A DNA stretch of 44,952 nucleotides from positions 1 to 44,952 of the forward strand of contig NZ_BOPC01000058.1 in the NCBI RefSeq assembly GCF_016863555.1, written 5' to 3'. The stretch is from Micromonospora qiuiae (GTDB taxonomy: Bacteria; Actinomycetota; Actinomycetes; Mycobacteriales; Micromonosporaceae). Position numbers and translations under genes: made by a program. How positions within the stretch are numbered: the stretch's first letter is position 1; each line of letters begins with the position of its first letter. Of the stretch, positions 25,908-34,259 are shown in pieces. The notes under the pieces were generated by a model. That model saw nothing but the letters and a program-made list of their open reading frames with translations. It searched no databases and had not been told where the DNA came from.

Positions 25908-26756
25908 TCAGTCCCGCTTTTCGATCTGGCTGCGGATGGTGACGAACTCGGCCTCGGCCTCGGCGCGGGACGAGAAGTACATCATTACGAGGCCGACGCT
26001 GCCGCGGTCCGCCCAGGCGCAGATGCCCATCGGCGCACCCTCCGCCCGGCCGTCACCGCAACTGGCGTCGCCGCCGAGCGGACCCGGCTCGACTGCCGCC
26101 ATGTTGGTGACGGACAGTTCGCCACTGATCTGCTGGATCGCCTCGTCCAGTTCCTTCTTCGGATCGACCATCATGCCGGAGACCGCGACGAACAGGACGA
26201 GGTCCTGCGCATTGAGGTCGCCGTAGAAGCCTCCGACCGCGCCCGTCTCGTTCTCCACGGTGGTCTTGAGCTCCCGGACCATTTCGTCGGAGGCGCTCTG
26301 CAACTGCGGATCGGTGACCTTCGGTCGGCCGGCCAGGGTGTCCGGCGCGACCACCCGGGTCCGGCTCGCGTCGATCGTCTCGCTGACCGTGTCCTTGATC
26401 GCGAACCAGATGGCCGTGCCGCCGCCGACGCAGAGCACCAGCAGCACCGCGAGAACGATCAGCACGATCTTCCCGGCGCTGGACTTCTTCTTCGGCGGCG
26501 GCGGGTAGGCGCCGCCGGGCGGTACGGCACCCGGCGGCGGGTAGGCCCCGCCGGGCGGCACGGCACCGGGCAGGGGCGGGAAGCCGCTGGGTGCGGCGCC
26601 CGGCTGCTGCGGCACGGGCCCGGTCGACGACTGCGGTGGGTACGGTCCGGGAGCGGCTGAGGGGTGCGGGGTGCCGCCCGGCGGCGGGTAGCCGGCTCCT
26701 GGCGGGTACGGCCCGACGCTCGGCGGGTTCTGGTGCTCGCCCTGGGGCTGGGACAT
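25908..26756 (-). CDS. Proline-rich single-pass membrane protein
   Basis: A 282-residue protein. Residues 1-88 are a cytoplasmic Pro/Gly/Tyr-rich tail with repeats such as AVPPGGAYPPPG, then KKKSSAGK, one membrane helix (about 97-119) and an extracytoplasmic domain of about 160 residues with two Cys (DASCGDG, GICAWADRG). The layout is common in actinobacterial envelope proteins of unknown function; Pro-rich tails often scaffold partners. The ATG at 26756 follows AGGAGC. It converges with the EEP gene. Confidence 0.85.
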   Translation of the reverse strand: MSQPQGEHQNPPSVGPYPPGAGYPPPGGTPHPSAAPGPYPPQSSTGPVPQQPGAAPSGFPPLPGAVPPGGAYPPPGAVPPGGAYPPPPKKKSSAGKIVLIVLAVLLVLCVGGGTAIWFAIKDTVSETIDASRTRVVAPDTLAGRPKVTDPQLQSASDEMVRELKTTVENETGAVGGFYGDLNAQDLVLFVAVSGMMVDPKKELDEAIQQISGELSVTNMAAVEPGPLGGDASCGDGRAEGAPMGICAWADRGSVGLVMMYFSSRAEAEAEFVTIRSQIEKRD

Positions 26757-26890
26757 GAAATAGCTCCTGCTGTTTGATGAAAGCGGTGATCCTAACCAGC
26801 CAAGGCACGTCGCGCTGTCCGGGTGTTGCCCCCGGGCACGCATCAGTGCGAAGATCCGGTGTCAGCCCGATCCAGGAGGGGGGTGCGTCG

Positions 26891-26932
26891 ATGTTCACTG
26901 TGATGCTGTCCGCGCCCCGCCTCGCCGGCTGA
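26891..26932 (+). CDS. 13-codon leader ORF upstream of the VOC gene
   Basis: ATG at 26891 encodes MFTVMLSAPRLAG then TGA, with AGGAGGGGGG just upstream (26874 on). Its end overlaps the left arm of an inverted repeat (GCGCCCCGC, from 26912, with GCGGGGCGC, 26945-26953); a second stem GGGTCC/GGACCC follows at about 26963-26985, before the VOC ribosome binding site. The layout resembles a translated leader with attenuator folds. Function is inference. Confidence 0.35.
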   Translation: MFTVMLSAPRLAG

Positions 26933-27019
26933 CCGCTCACCCACGCGGGGCGCCCTTCCAGCGGGTCCCACAGATCAGCGGACCCGGCACGCCAGTTCTG
27001 ACTGCCAAGAGGGACGACG

Positions 27020-27403
27020 ATGAGCGCACGGATCCACAACATCGGTATCGACTGTCACGACACGTATGCCCTGGCCGGCTTCTGGGCCCAGGTGTTCGAG
27101 TGCCCCCGCCAGCCGGACGACTTTCCGGGTGACCCGGAGGCCATGCTGCTGCCCCCGGGTGGGCCGGAGGTGCTCTTCCTGGCGGTGCCCGAGGGCAAGA
27201 CGGCAAAGAATCGCCTGCACCTGGACCTGGAGCCCACCGACCGGACCCGCGACGAGGAGGTGCAGCGGCTGCTCGGTCTCGGTGCCCGGCACGTCGCCGA
27301 CCACGTCCGGCCGGACGGCTCCGGTTGGGTGGTGCTCGCCGACCCGGAGGGCAACGAGTTCTGCGTATTGCGCAGCGCCGCCGAGAAGGCGGCGGCGGGG
27401 TGA
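27020..27403 (+). CDS. VOC-superfamily (glyoxalase/dioxygenase-like) protein
   Basis: A 127-residue protein with two beta-alpha-beta-beta-beta modules of the vicinal-oxygen-chelate fold: HNIGIDCHDTYALAGFWAQVFE opens module 1, KNRLHLDLEPTD begins module 2 and ADPEGNEFCVL closes it. H and E at the usual metal positions (NRLHLDL, EGNEF) are present. It matches the Glyoxalase_6-like actinobacterial group, whose substrates are mostly unknown. The ATG at 27020 follows GAGGGACG. It converges with the fadB-like gene across a 17-bp hairpin. Confidence 0.9.
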   Translation: MSARIHNIGIDCHDTYALAGFWAQVFECPRQPDDFPGDPEAMLLPPGGPEVLFLAVPEGKTAKNRLHLDLEPTDRTRDEEVQRLLGLGARHVADHVRPDGSGWVVLADPEGNEFCVLRSAAEKAAAG

Positions 27404-27411
27404 CATGACGT

Positions 27412-27449
27412 GCCGGGGGCTCGGTCGCGTCTGCGACCGGGCCCCCGGC
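27412..27449. terminator. Bidirectional hairpin terminator
   Basis: GCCGGGGGCTCGGTCGC (27412-27428) pairs with GCGACCGGGCCCCCGGC (27433-27449), 17 bp with one G-U/mismatch and a 4-nt loop, between the converging VOC and fadB-like genes. Confidence 0.85.
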
Positions 27450-27469
27450 GACGGATCACCTGACTGGGC

Positions 27470-29539
27470 TCAGCCGGCCAGGCTGGCCACTCCCCTGGGG
27501 AGGAAGCGTTGGCCGGTGATCCGCTCGCTGGTGCCGGTCCGATCCAGGTACGGCGTGACCCCGCCCAGGTGGAACGGCCAGCCGGCGCCGAGGATCATGC
27601 ACAGGTCGATGTCCTGCGCCTCGGCGACGACGCCCTCGTCGAGCATCAGCCGGATCTCCTGCGCCAGCGCGTCCAGCGCGTTGGCGCGTACCTGCTCCTC
27701 GGTGAGCGGCTGGTCGCCGACCACCAGCAGCTTCGCCACCTCGGTGTTGATCTCGTCGTCGACCACGATCGGCTGGCCGCTCTCGGCGATCCGCTTGAGG
27801 TTCTCGCTGACGGCGAACCGGTCCGGGAAGGCGGCGTGCAGGGTGCCGCCCACGTGGTACGCCACGGCCGGGCCGACCAGTTGGAGCAGCGCGAGCGGAC
27901 GCATCGGCAGGCCCAGCGGGTCCAACGCCCGGTCGGCGACCTCCAGCGGGGTGCCGGCGTCCACGGCGGCGAAGACCGTGCCGAGGAACCGGGTCAGCAG
28001 CCGGTTCACCACGAACGCGGGCGCGTCCTTCACCAGCACGCTCGACTTCTTCAGTTGCCTGCCAACCGCGAACGCGGTGGCCAGCGTGGCGTCGTCGGTG
28101 CGCTCGCCTCGGACGATCTCCAGCAGCGGCAGCACCGCGACCGGGTTGAAGAAGTGGAAGCCGACCACCCGTTCCGGGTGCGTCAGGCCCTCGGCCATCG
28201 CGCTGACCGACAGCGAGGAGGTGTTGGTGGCGAGCACCGCCTCCGGCTTGACGATCTTCTCCAGCTCGGCCCAGACCTGCTTCTTGACGTCCAGGTCCTC
28301 GAAGACCGCCTCGATGACGAAATCGGCGTCGGCGAAGACCGACTTGTCGACCGAGCCGGAGACCAGGCCGTACAGCTTGGCCGCCGTGCCCTTGTCCATC
28401 CGGCCTCGGCTGACCTGCTTCTCGATCTGGGCGTGCACGTACGCCACGCCCTTGTCGACCCGGGCCTGATCCAGGTCGGTCATGATCACCGGCACCTGGA
28501 GGCGGCGGGCGAAGATCAGGGCGAGCTGGCTGGCCATCAGGCCGGCGCCGACGATGCCGACCTTGGTGACCGGGCGGGCCAGTTCCTTGTCCGGCGCGCC
28601 GGCCGGCCGCTTGGCGCGGCGCTGCACCAGGTCGAAGGCGTAGAGGCCGCTGCGCAGCTCCTCGGAGAAGACCAAATCGGCGAGGGCCTCGTCCTCGGCG
28701 GCGGTGCCGGTGGCGAAGTCGGCGTCCTTCGCCGTCTCCAGCAGGTCCAGCGCCTTGTACGCGGCCGGAACCGCGCCGTGCAGCCGCTGGTCCAGGGTCT
28801 GCCGGGCGAAGTAGAGCACACCCGCCCACATGTCCTTGTCCACCTCGGGCCGGGTCACGGTGACCTCGCCGCGGACCACCCCGGCGGCCCATTCCAGCGA
28901 CCGCTCCAGGAAGTCGGCCGGCTCCAGCAGCACGTCGGCGATGCCCAGCTCGGCGGCCTGCTTCGGCTTGAGCATCTTGTTCTGCATCAGCGGGTTCTGG
29001 ATGATCACCTGGGTCGCCGCCGGGATGCCGATCAGGTTCGGCAGCAGCTGGGTGCCGCCCCAGCCCGGGATCAGGCCGAGGGAGACCTCGGGCAGCGCGA
29101 GCGCCGCCGCGCCGGCAGACAGCGTCCGGTAGTGGCAGTGCAGGGCCAGCTCCAGGCCGCCGCCCATCGCCGCCCCGTTGACGAAGGCGAAGGTCGGGAT
29201 CTGGCTGTCCTTCAGCCGGGCGAAGACGCGGTGGCCGAGCCGGCCGATCTCCAGGGCCTGCGCGCGGTCCGCGAGCAGCGGCAGGGCGGTGATGTCCGCG
29301 CCGACGCAGAAGATGTACGGCTTGCCGGTGACCGCGATGAATGCCGGGTTCGCCGCCAGGGCGGCGGTGATCGCCTCGTCCAGGCTGGTCAGCCCGGCCG
29401 GGCCGAAGGTGTTCGGCTTGGTGTGGTCGAATCCGTTGTCCAGGGTGATCAGGGCGGCCGGGCGGTCCAGCCCCGGCACGTTCACCTGGCGCAGCAGCGC
29501 CCTGGTGATCACCTCGTTCGGTGCAGCGAGCGTGCTCAC
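27470..29539 (-). CDS. fadB: 3-hydroxyacyl-CoA dehydrogenase/enoyl-CoA hydratase (FadB/FadJ-type)
   Basis: A bifunctional fatty-acid beta-oxidation enzyme, 689 residues. The N-terminal crotonase domain (about 1-220) has oxyanion-hole FCVGADI and NGAAMGGGLE, with catalytic Glu candidates E130 and E151 (PEVSLGL). The dehydrogenase NAD-binding domain starts at about 325 (KVGIVGAGLMAS), has a catalytic His in VVGFHFFNPV, and is followed by two C-terminal 3HCDH domains. It acts with the thiolase encoded just upstream as an alpha/beta complex. The GTG at 29539 is chosen because AAGGAGG precedes it; a GTG at 29593 overlapping the thiolase stop (GTGA) would add 18 residues encoded by a repeat-like segment. 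Confidence 0.94.
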   Translation of the reverse strand: MSTLAAPNEVITRALLRQVNVPGLDRPAALITLDNGFDHTKPNTFGPAGLTSLDEAITAALAANPAFIAVTGKPYIFCVGADITALPLLADRAQALEIGRLGHRVFARLKDSQIPTFAFVNGAAMGGGLELALHCHYRTLSAGAAALALPEVSLGLIPGWGGTQLLPNLIGIPAATQVIIQNPLMQNKMLKPKQAAELGIADVLLEPADFLERSLEWAAGVVRGEVTVTRPEVDKDMWAGVLYFARQTLDQRLHGAVPAAYKALDLLETAKDADFATGTAAEDEALADLVFSEELRSGLYAFDLVQRRAKRPAGAPDKELARPVTKVGIVGAGLMASQLALIFARRLQVPVIMTDLDQARVDKGVAYVHAQIEKQVSRGRMDKGTAAKLYGLVSGSVDKSVFADADFVIEAVFEDLDVKKQVWAELEKIVKPEAVLATNTSSLSVSAMAEGLTHPERVVGFHFFNPVAVLPLLEIVRGERTDDATLATAFAVGRQLKKSSVLVKDAPAFVVNRLLTRFLGTVFAAVDAGTPLEVADRALDPLGLPMRPLALLQLVGPAVAYHVGGTLHAAFPDRFAVSENLKRIAESGQPIVVDDEINTEVAKLLVVGDQPLTEEQVRANALDALAQEIRLMLDEGVVAEAQDIDLCMILGAGWPFHLGGVTPYLDRTGTSERITGQRFLPRGVASLAG

Positions 29540-29593
29540 CGTGCCTCCTTCGTTCGCGACTGCGGGGCTCGCAAGCTCACTCCTCGCGCTCAC
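29540..29593 (-). repeat. Start-proximal repeat-like segment before fadB
   Basis: On the minus strand this segment reads GTGAGCGCGAGGAGTGAGC and on to an AAGGAGG ribosome binding site. It is in frame with fadB and would encode SARSELASPAVANEGG. I recall near-identical segments at the 5' ends of unrelated genes in Micromonosporaceae; only one copy is in this window, so the repeat status cannot be shown here. Confidence 0.4.
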
Positions 29594-30810
29594 TTGTCGC
29601 CACCCTCCTGAGCCGGCTGGCTGGACTCCGTCCAGTGTGGGTTCTCCCAGATGACCGTGCCGCCCATGCCGATGCCGATGCACATGGCGGTGAGGCCGTA
29701 GCGGACCTCGGGGTGCTCGGCGAACTGCCGGGCGAGCTGGGTCATCAGCCGTACGCCCGAGGAGGCGAGCGGGTGACCGATGGCGATCGCGCCGCCCCAC
29801 GGGTTGACCCGCGGGTCGTCGTCGGCGATGCCGAAGTGGTCGAGGAAGGCGAGCACCTGCACGGCGAACGCCTCGTTCAGCTCGAACAGGCCGATGTCGT
29901 CGATGCTCAGCCCGGCGATGCGCAGCGCCTTCTCGGTGGACGGGATCGGGCCGATGCCCATCACCTCGGGCTCGACGCCGACGAAGCCGTACGACACCAG
30001 CCGCATGGCGATCGGCAGGCCCAGCTCGCGGGCGACCTCCTCGGCGACCAGCAGGCTGGCCGTGGCGCCGTCGTTCAGGCCGGCCGCGTTGCCCGCGGTG
30101 ACCTTGCCATGTGGGCGGAACGGGGTCTTGAGGGTGGCGAGTTTCTCCATCGAGGTGTCCCGTGGTGCCTCGTCCACCGTGGCCAGGCCCCAGCCGGTCT
30201 CGGGGTCGCGGACCGCCACCGGGACCAGGTCGGCCTGGAACTTGCCGTTGGCGTACGCCTTCGCGGTCTTCTGCTGCGAGGCGAGGGCGAACGCGTCGGT
30301 GCGCTCCTTGGTGATGTGCGGGACCCGGTCGTGCAGGTTCTCGGCGGTGGCACCCATGACCAGCGCGGACGGGTCGACCAGCTTCTCGGCGATGATGCGC
30401 GGGTTGGGATCGACGCCCTCGCCCATCGGATGGCGGCCCATGTGCTCGACGCCGCCGGCGATCGCCACGTCGTACGCGCCCACGGCGATGGCGCTGGCGA
30501 CGGTGGTCACCGCGGTCATCGCCCCGGCGCACATCCGGTCGATGGCGAAGCCGGGGACGGTCTTGGGCAGTCCCGCCAGCAGAGCGGCGGTGCGGCCGAT
30601 GGTCAGGCCCTGGTCACCGATCTGGGTGGTGGCGGCGATGGCGACCTCTTCGACCCGCTCCGGCGGCAGCTGCGGGTTGCGGCGCAGCAACTCGCGGATG
30701 CAGCGGATCACCAGGTCGTCCGCGCGGGTGTTGGCGTACATGCCACCCGCCTTGCCGAACGGGGTGCGGACGCCGTCGACGAAGACGACATCCCGAACTT
30801 CACGGGGCAC
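29590..30810 (-). CDS. fadA: Acetyl-CoA C-acyltransferase (thiolase)
   Basis: A 406-residue thiolase that cleaves 3-ketoacyl-CoA to acetyl-CoA and a shortened acyl-CoA; the likely beta subunit paired with the FadB-type protein. Catalytic nucleophile C94 (DRMCAGAMTA), H346 (GHPLASSG) and C377 (CIGIGMGGTVIWE) are all present. The GTG at 30810 is 7 bases after AGGAGG; earlier in-frame codons are not preceded by such a site. The stop is close to, or overlaps, the alternative fadB start, so the two are one operon. Confidence 0.95.
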   Translation of the reverse strand: MPREVRDVVFVDGVRTPFGKAGGMYANTRADDLVIRCIRELLRRNPQLPPERVEEVAIAATTQIGDQGLTIGRTAALLAGLPKTVPGFAIDRMCAGAMTAVTTVASAIAVGAYDVAIAGGVEHMGRHPMGEGVDPNPRIIAEKLVDPSALVMGATAENLHDRVPHITKERTDAFALASQQKTAKAYANGKFQADLVPVAVRDPETGWGLATVDEAPRDTSMEKLATLKTPFRPHGKVTAGNAAGLNDGATASLLVAEEVARELGLPIAMRLVSYGFVGVEPEVMGIGPIPSTEKALRIAGLSIDDIGLFELNEAFAVQVLAFLDHFGIADDDPRVNPWGGAIAIGHPLASSGVRLMTQLARQFAEHPEVRYGLTAMCIGIGMGGTVIWENPHWTESSQPAQEGGDK

Positions 30811-30964
30811 TGTGAGCCTCCTATTCGACCATAATTCGGCCTCCGCTCCGCCAAGCGGCGGTACGGACCGAATGAAGGTCGCCAGCACTGGCGTTTCCCC
30901 GATGCTACCCATCAGTAACAATCCCTGCCCGCACCTCCCCCTGTGGCCCAGCCCACACCCACCT

Positions 30965-31028
30965 CGTTGATCATGAAGTTATTGCCACTCCGACTCGGCG
31001 TGTCGTGACAACAACTTCATGATCAACG
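30965..31028. repeat. Long inverted repeat 2 (CGTTGATCATGAAGTT arms)
   Basis: Arms 30965-30988 and 31005-31028 are 24 bp with 2 mismatches and a 16-nt spacer. The outer part of the arm, CGTTGATCATGARGTT, is shared with inverted repeat 3 at 40058-40120. It lies between the thiolase 5' region and the RNase D 3' end, where it could terminate the RNase D transcript. Confidence 0.85.
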
Positions 31029-31062
31029 CGGATCAGGGGGGTGGGGGGGTGGGGGGGTGGGG

Positions 31063-32388
31063 TCAGGCGGGAGGGTGGGGGAGGAGGGCGTCGGGGAGGA
31101 CGGGGAGGAGGAGGGCGATCTGCCACTCGCGGGCGTGGTGGGCGCGAAGGAGTTCGGCGACGCTCGTTTCGGTGATCTCCTCCGGGGGCTGCCAGGCGAT
31201 GCGGCGGACCGTGTCCGGAGTGATCAGGTTCTCCGGCGGCAGGTGGTGCTCGCCAGCGATGCGCAACACCACCTCGCGGCAGCGGACCAGCCGACCCGCG
31301 GCGACCGGATCCCGCTCGGCCCACCGGTGCGGTGGAGGCGGGCCCTCCACGGTCGGCGTCACCGGCAAGGCGTCGTCCGGCAGTTGCCGGGCGTCCTCCA
31401 GCGCGGCCAACCAGGTGCGGGCCAGCCGGCGCACCGACCGGCCACCGAAGCCGGGAAGGGTGAGCAGCGTCTTCTCGTCCTTCGGGTCCAGCTCGGCCGC
31501 CGCGACGATGGCCGAATCGGGCAGCACCCGACCCGGTGCCGAGTCGCGGCGGGCGGCGATCTGGTCGCGGGCGTACCACAGCGAGCGGACCCGAGCCTGC
31601 GCCCGCGGCCCGCGTACCCGGTGGATGCCGGAGGTGCGCCGCCAGGGCTCGGCCCGCACCCGGGGCGGCTGTGCCCCGTTACGCACCAGCGCGGCGAACT
31701 CCTCCGCCGCCCACTCCGACTTGCCCTGCCGGGTCAGTTCCGCGTCGAGCGCGTCACGCAGATCGACCAGCAGCTCCACGTCCAACGCCGCGTAGGTCAG
31801 CCACGACTGCGGCAGAGGTCGGCTGGACCAGTCCGCCGCGGAATGGTGTTTCTCCAGGCTGAACCCGAGCAGTTGCTCGGTGAGCGCGGCCAGGCCCACC
31901 CGTTCGAACCCGGCGAGCCGCGCGGCCAGCTCGGTGTCGAACAGTCGGCGCGGGCGCAGCCCCAGCTCGGCCAGACAGGGTAGATCCTGGTTCGCCGCGT
32001 GCAGTACCCATTCCGCCTCGGCGATCGCGGCATCCAGGGCGTTCAGGTCGGGCAGGGGCAGCGGATCGATCAGCGCGGTGCCAGCGCCGCCGCGGCGCAA
32101 CTGTACGAGGTACGCCCGCTGGCTGTAGCGGTAGCCCGAGGCGCGCTCGGCATCCAGGGCCACCGGCCCGGTGCCGGCCGCGAATCGCGCCACCATCTCG
32201 GCGAGCTGCTCGGGCAGGACGATCGGTTCAGGCGTGCCCTCACGGGGCGCGGTCAGCGGCACGGACTCGCCGCCGGTGGGTTCGGTCCCCGCGTCCGACG
32301 GCTCCGGCCGCGCCGACGGCGGGTGGTGCGTGTCGTTTCCCGTACGGCTTGCGGCGGCCCGACGGTGCAGGGGTGGTTCGTCGGTCAC
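31063..32388 (-). CDS. Ribonuclease D-like 3'-5' exonuclease with HRDC domain
   Basis: A 441-residue DEDDy exonuclease for RNA 3'-end trimming or decay. Metal ligands are D79 and E81 (ALDAERASGY), D135 (HAANQDLPCL) and the pair Y199/D203 (YAALDVELL). The HRDC nucleic-acid-binding domain is at about 265-345 (LWYARDQIAARRDSAPGRVLPDSAIV). The first 50 residues are a disordered Pro/Glu/Thr-rich lead. It lies next to DUF3000, as in M. tuberculosis (Rv2681/Rv2680, recalled), but is separated from dxs by about 15 kb of other genes. Confidence 0.93.
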   Translation of the reverse strand: MTDEPPLHRRAAASRTGNDTHHPPSARPEPSDAGTEPTGGESVPLTAPREGTPEPIVLPEQLAEMVARFAAGTGPVALDAERASGYRYSQRAYLVQLRRGGAGTALIDPLPLPDLNALDAAIAEAEWVLHAANQDLPCLAELGLRPRRLFDTELAARLAGFERVGLAALTEQLLGFSLEKHHSAADWSSRPLPQSWLTYAALDVELLVDLRDALDAELTRQGKSEWAAEEFAALVRNGAQPPRVRAEPWRRTSGIHRVRGPRAQARVRSLWYARDQIAARRDSAPGRVLPDSAIVAAAELDPKDEKTLLTLPGFGGRSVRRLARTWLAALEDARQLPDDALPVTPTVEGPPPPHRWAERDPVAAGRLVRCREVVLRIAGEHHLPPENLITPDTVRRIAWQPPEEITETSVAELLRAHHAREWQIALLLPVLPDALLPHPPA

Positions 32389-32451
32389 CTGACAACCCTA
32401 GTGCGCGAGCGGATCGTGCGGCGCGCACCCGCCCCCGTCGCGTGTCGGCCG

Positions 32452-33024
32452 TCAGCCGGTGATGGCGATGCGGCGTTCCGGCAGGGCGGTGACGCCCGGC
32501 GGGGGCAGGCCGGCTGTGGAGGCGAGCAGGGCGCACCAGGCGTGCAGGTGCGGGGTGAGGTCGACGCCGATCGGGGTCCACGAGGCGCGGATCTCGATGT
32601 CACTCGCCGCGGGCGGCCCGGCCAGCTCCCCGAACCGGGTCGACATGGTCTGCGTGATCGTCCCCCCGATGGCCCGGTGCCCGGCCCCCTGGGCGTCCAG
32701 GGCGTCGGTGAGCCAGGTCCAACCCACCCCGGGCAGCAGCGGATCAGCGGCGAGGTCGACCTCCAACTCGGCGGTCACGTAGGTGACCAGCCGCAGGGTG
32801 CCCTGCCAGGCCTCGTGTCCCGCCGGGTCGTGCAGCAGGATCAGCCGCCCGGTGGCCACCTCGTCACCGTCGCGCAGCACCGACGCGGAGAGCGCGAAAG
32901 CGTACGGCGCCAGCCGTTGAGGTGCGGCCACCTCCTCCAGGAGGATCTCCGGCCGGGGCGCTGCCGACCGCAGACCGGCGACCGCGCGGGCGAAGGTGTC
33001 CGGAAGCGCGATCGGGGCGGCCAT
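32452..33024 (-). CDS. DUF3000 family protein
   Basis: A 190-residue actinobacterial protein of unknown function. Conserved blocks are FARAVAGLRSA, PEILLEEVAAPQRLAPYAFALSA, RLILLHDPAGHEAWQGTLRLV and the closing WCALLASTAGLPPPGV. It lies 63 bases upstream of RNase D on the same strand and diverges from hemE. No catalytic pattern is visible. Confidence 0.92.
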   Translation of the reverse strand: MAAPIALPDTFARAVAGLRSAAPRPEILLEEVAAPQRLAPYAFALSASVLRDGDEVATGRLILLHDPAGHEAWQGTLRLVTYVTAELEVDLAADPLLPGVGWTWLTDALDAQGAGHRAIGGTITQTMSTRFGELAGPPAASDIEIRASWTPIGVDLTPHLHAWCALLASTAGLPPPGVTALPERRIAITG

Positions 33025-33159
33025 GCCCGCAGCCTATGCCGCCGTCCGCGCTCCGACCCGGACGGCACGCCGACGATCCACTCGCCGATGATCGTGGTCA
33101 CGTCACAAAGAGGGCGGTGGGCGTGAGGGCGGGGTGGGGCGCGTGGCACGATGGCCGCG

Positions 33160-34254
33160 ATGACCACCGACAACACGGGCACCGCCCGAGACGACGCTCC
33201 CCGCACCGGCGGGCCCGCCGACTCGCCCTTCGTACGGGCGTGTCGACGTCGGCCCGTCCCGCACACCCCGGTCTGGTTCATGCGGCAGGCCGGCCGGTCC
33301 CTGCCGGAGTACCGCGAGATCCGGGCCAACGTGGCGATGCTGGAGTCCTGCCGCCGGCCGGACCTCGTCACCGAGATCACCCTTCAGCCGGTCCGCCGGC
33401 ACGGGGTGGACGCCGCCATCCTGTTCAGCGACATCGTGGTGCCGGTCGCGGCCGCCGGAGTCGACCTGGACATCGTTCCCGGGACCGGGCCGGTGGTGGC
33501 CGAGCCGGTGCGTACCGCCGCCGACGTGCAGCGGATCCGGCCGATCGACCGCGACGACGTCGCCTACGTGGACGAGGCGGTCCGGATGCTGGTCAGGGAG
33601 CTGGGCGACACCCCGCTGATCGGCTTCGCCGGAGCCCCCTTCACGCTGGCCAGCTACCTGATCGAGGGCGGCCCGTCGCGGACCCACGCGAAGACCAAGG
33701 CGCTGATGTACGGCGAGCCCGAACTGTGGCACGCCCTGGCCGGTCGGCTGGCCGAGGTGGCCCTGGCGTTCCTGCGGGTGCAGATCGAGGCCGGGGTCTC
33801 CGCGGTGCAGCTCTTCGACTCCTGGGCCGGCGCGCTCTCCGAGGCCGACTACCGCCGGTTCGTGCTGCCCCACTCGACGGCCGTGCTGGCCGGGCTCGCC
33901 GACGCGGGTGTGCCCCGGATCCACTTCGGGGTGGGCACCGCCGAACTGCTCGGCGCGATGGGCGAGGCCGGGGCCGAGGTGATCGGCGTGGACTGGCGTA
34001 CGCCGCTGGACGTCGCGACCCGCCGGATCGGGCCGGAGCACGCCGTGCAGGGCAACCTCGACCCGTGCGTACTGCTGGCCCCGTGGCCGGTGGTGGAGGC
34101 CGAGGTGCGGCGGATCCTCGACCAGGGGCGGGCCGCGCCCGCGCACGTGTTCAACCTCGGCCACGGCGTGCTGCCGGAGACCGACCCGGAGGTGCTGACC
34201 CGGGTGGTCGCCCTGGTGCACGAACTCTCTGCCCGGCCCGCCGACCAGGACTGA
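33160..34254 (+). CDS. hemE: Uroporphyrinogen decarboxylase
   Basis: Converts uroporphyrinogen III to coproporphyrinogen III by four decarboxylations; 364 residues, cytoplasmic. Signature residues are R42 and R46 in FMRQAGRSLPEYR and D91 in ILFSDIVVP, with GFAGAPFTLASYLIEGG and GVDWRTPLD further on. ATG 33160 is preferred because CACGAT at 33147-33152 would be the -10 of a leaderless transcript and overlaps the alternative ATG at 33151. It is first gene of the hemE-hemY-hemQ operon. Confidence 0.96.
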   Translation: MTTDNTGTARDDAPRTGGPADSPFVRACRRRPVPHTPVWFMRQAGRSLPEYREIRANVAMLESCRRPDLVTEITLQPVRRHGVDAAILFSDIVVPVAAAGVDLDIVPGTGPVVAEPVRTAADVQRIRPIDRDDVAYVDEAVRMLVRELGDTPLIGFAGAPFTLASYLIEGGPSRTHAKTKALMYGEPELWHALAGRLAEVALAFLRVQIEAGVSAVQLFDSWAGALSEADYRRFVLPHSTAVLAGLADAGVPRIHFGVGTAELLGAMGEAGAEVIGVDWRTPLDVATRRIGPEHAVQGNLDPCVLLAPWPVVEAEVRRILDQGRAAPAHVFNLGHGVLPETDPEVLTRVVALVHELSARPADQD

Positions 34255-34259
34255 CCGCC

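Noticed and set aside
27509..29611. 700-codon open frame antisense to fadB
   Set aside because: Antisense shadow; composition is low-complexity and the minus-strand protein has all catalytic motifs of a FadB-type enzyme.
32922..34259. Upstream extension of the hemY frame by 446 codons
   Set aside because: Overlaps hemE in another frame and is not protein-like; hemY begins at 34260 just after the hemE stop with the FAD motif close behind.
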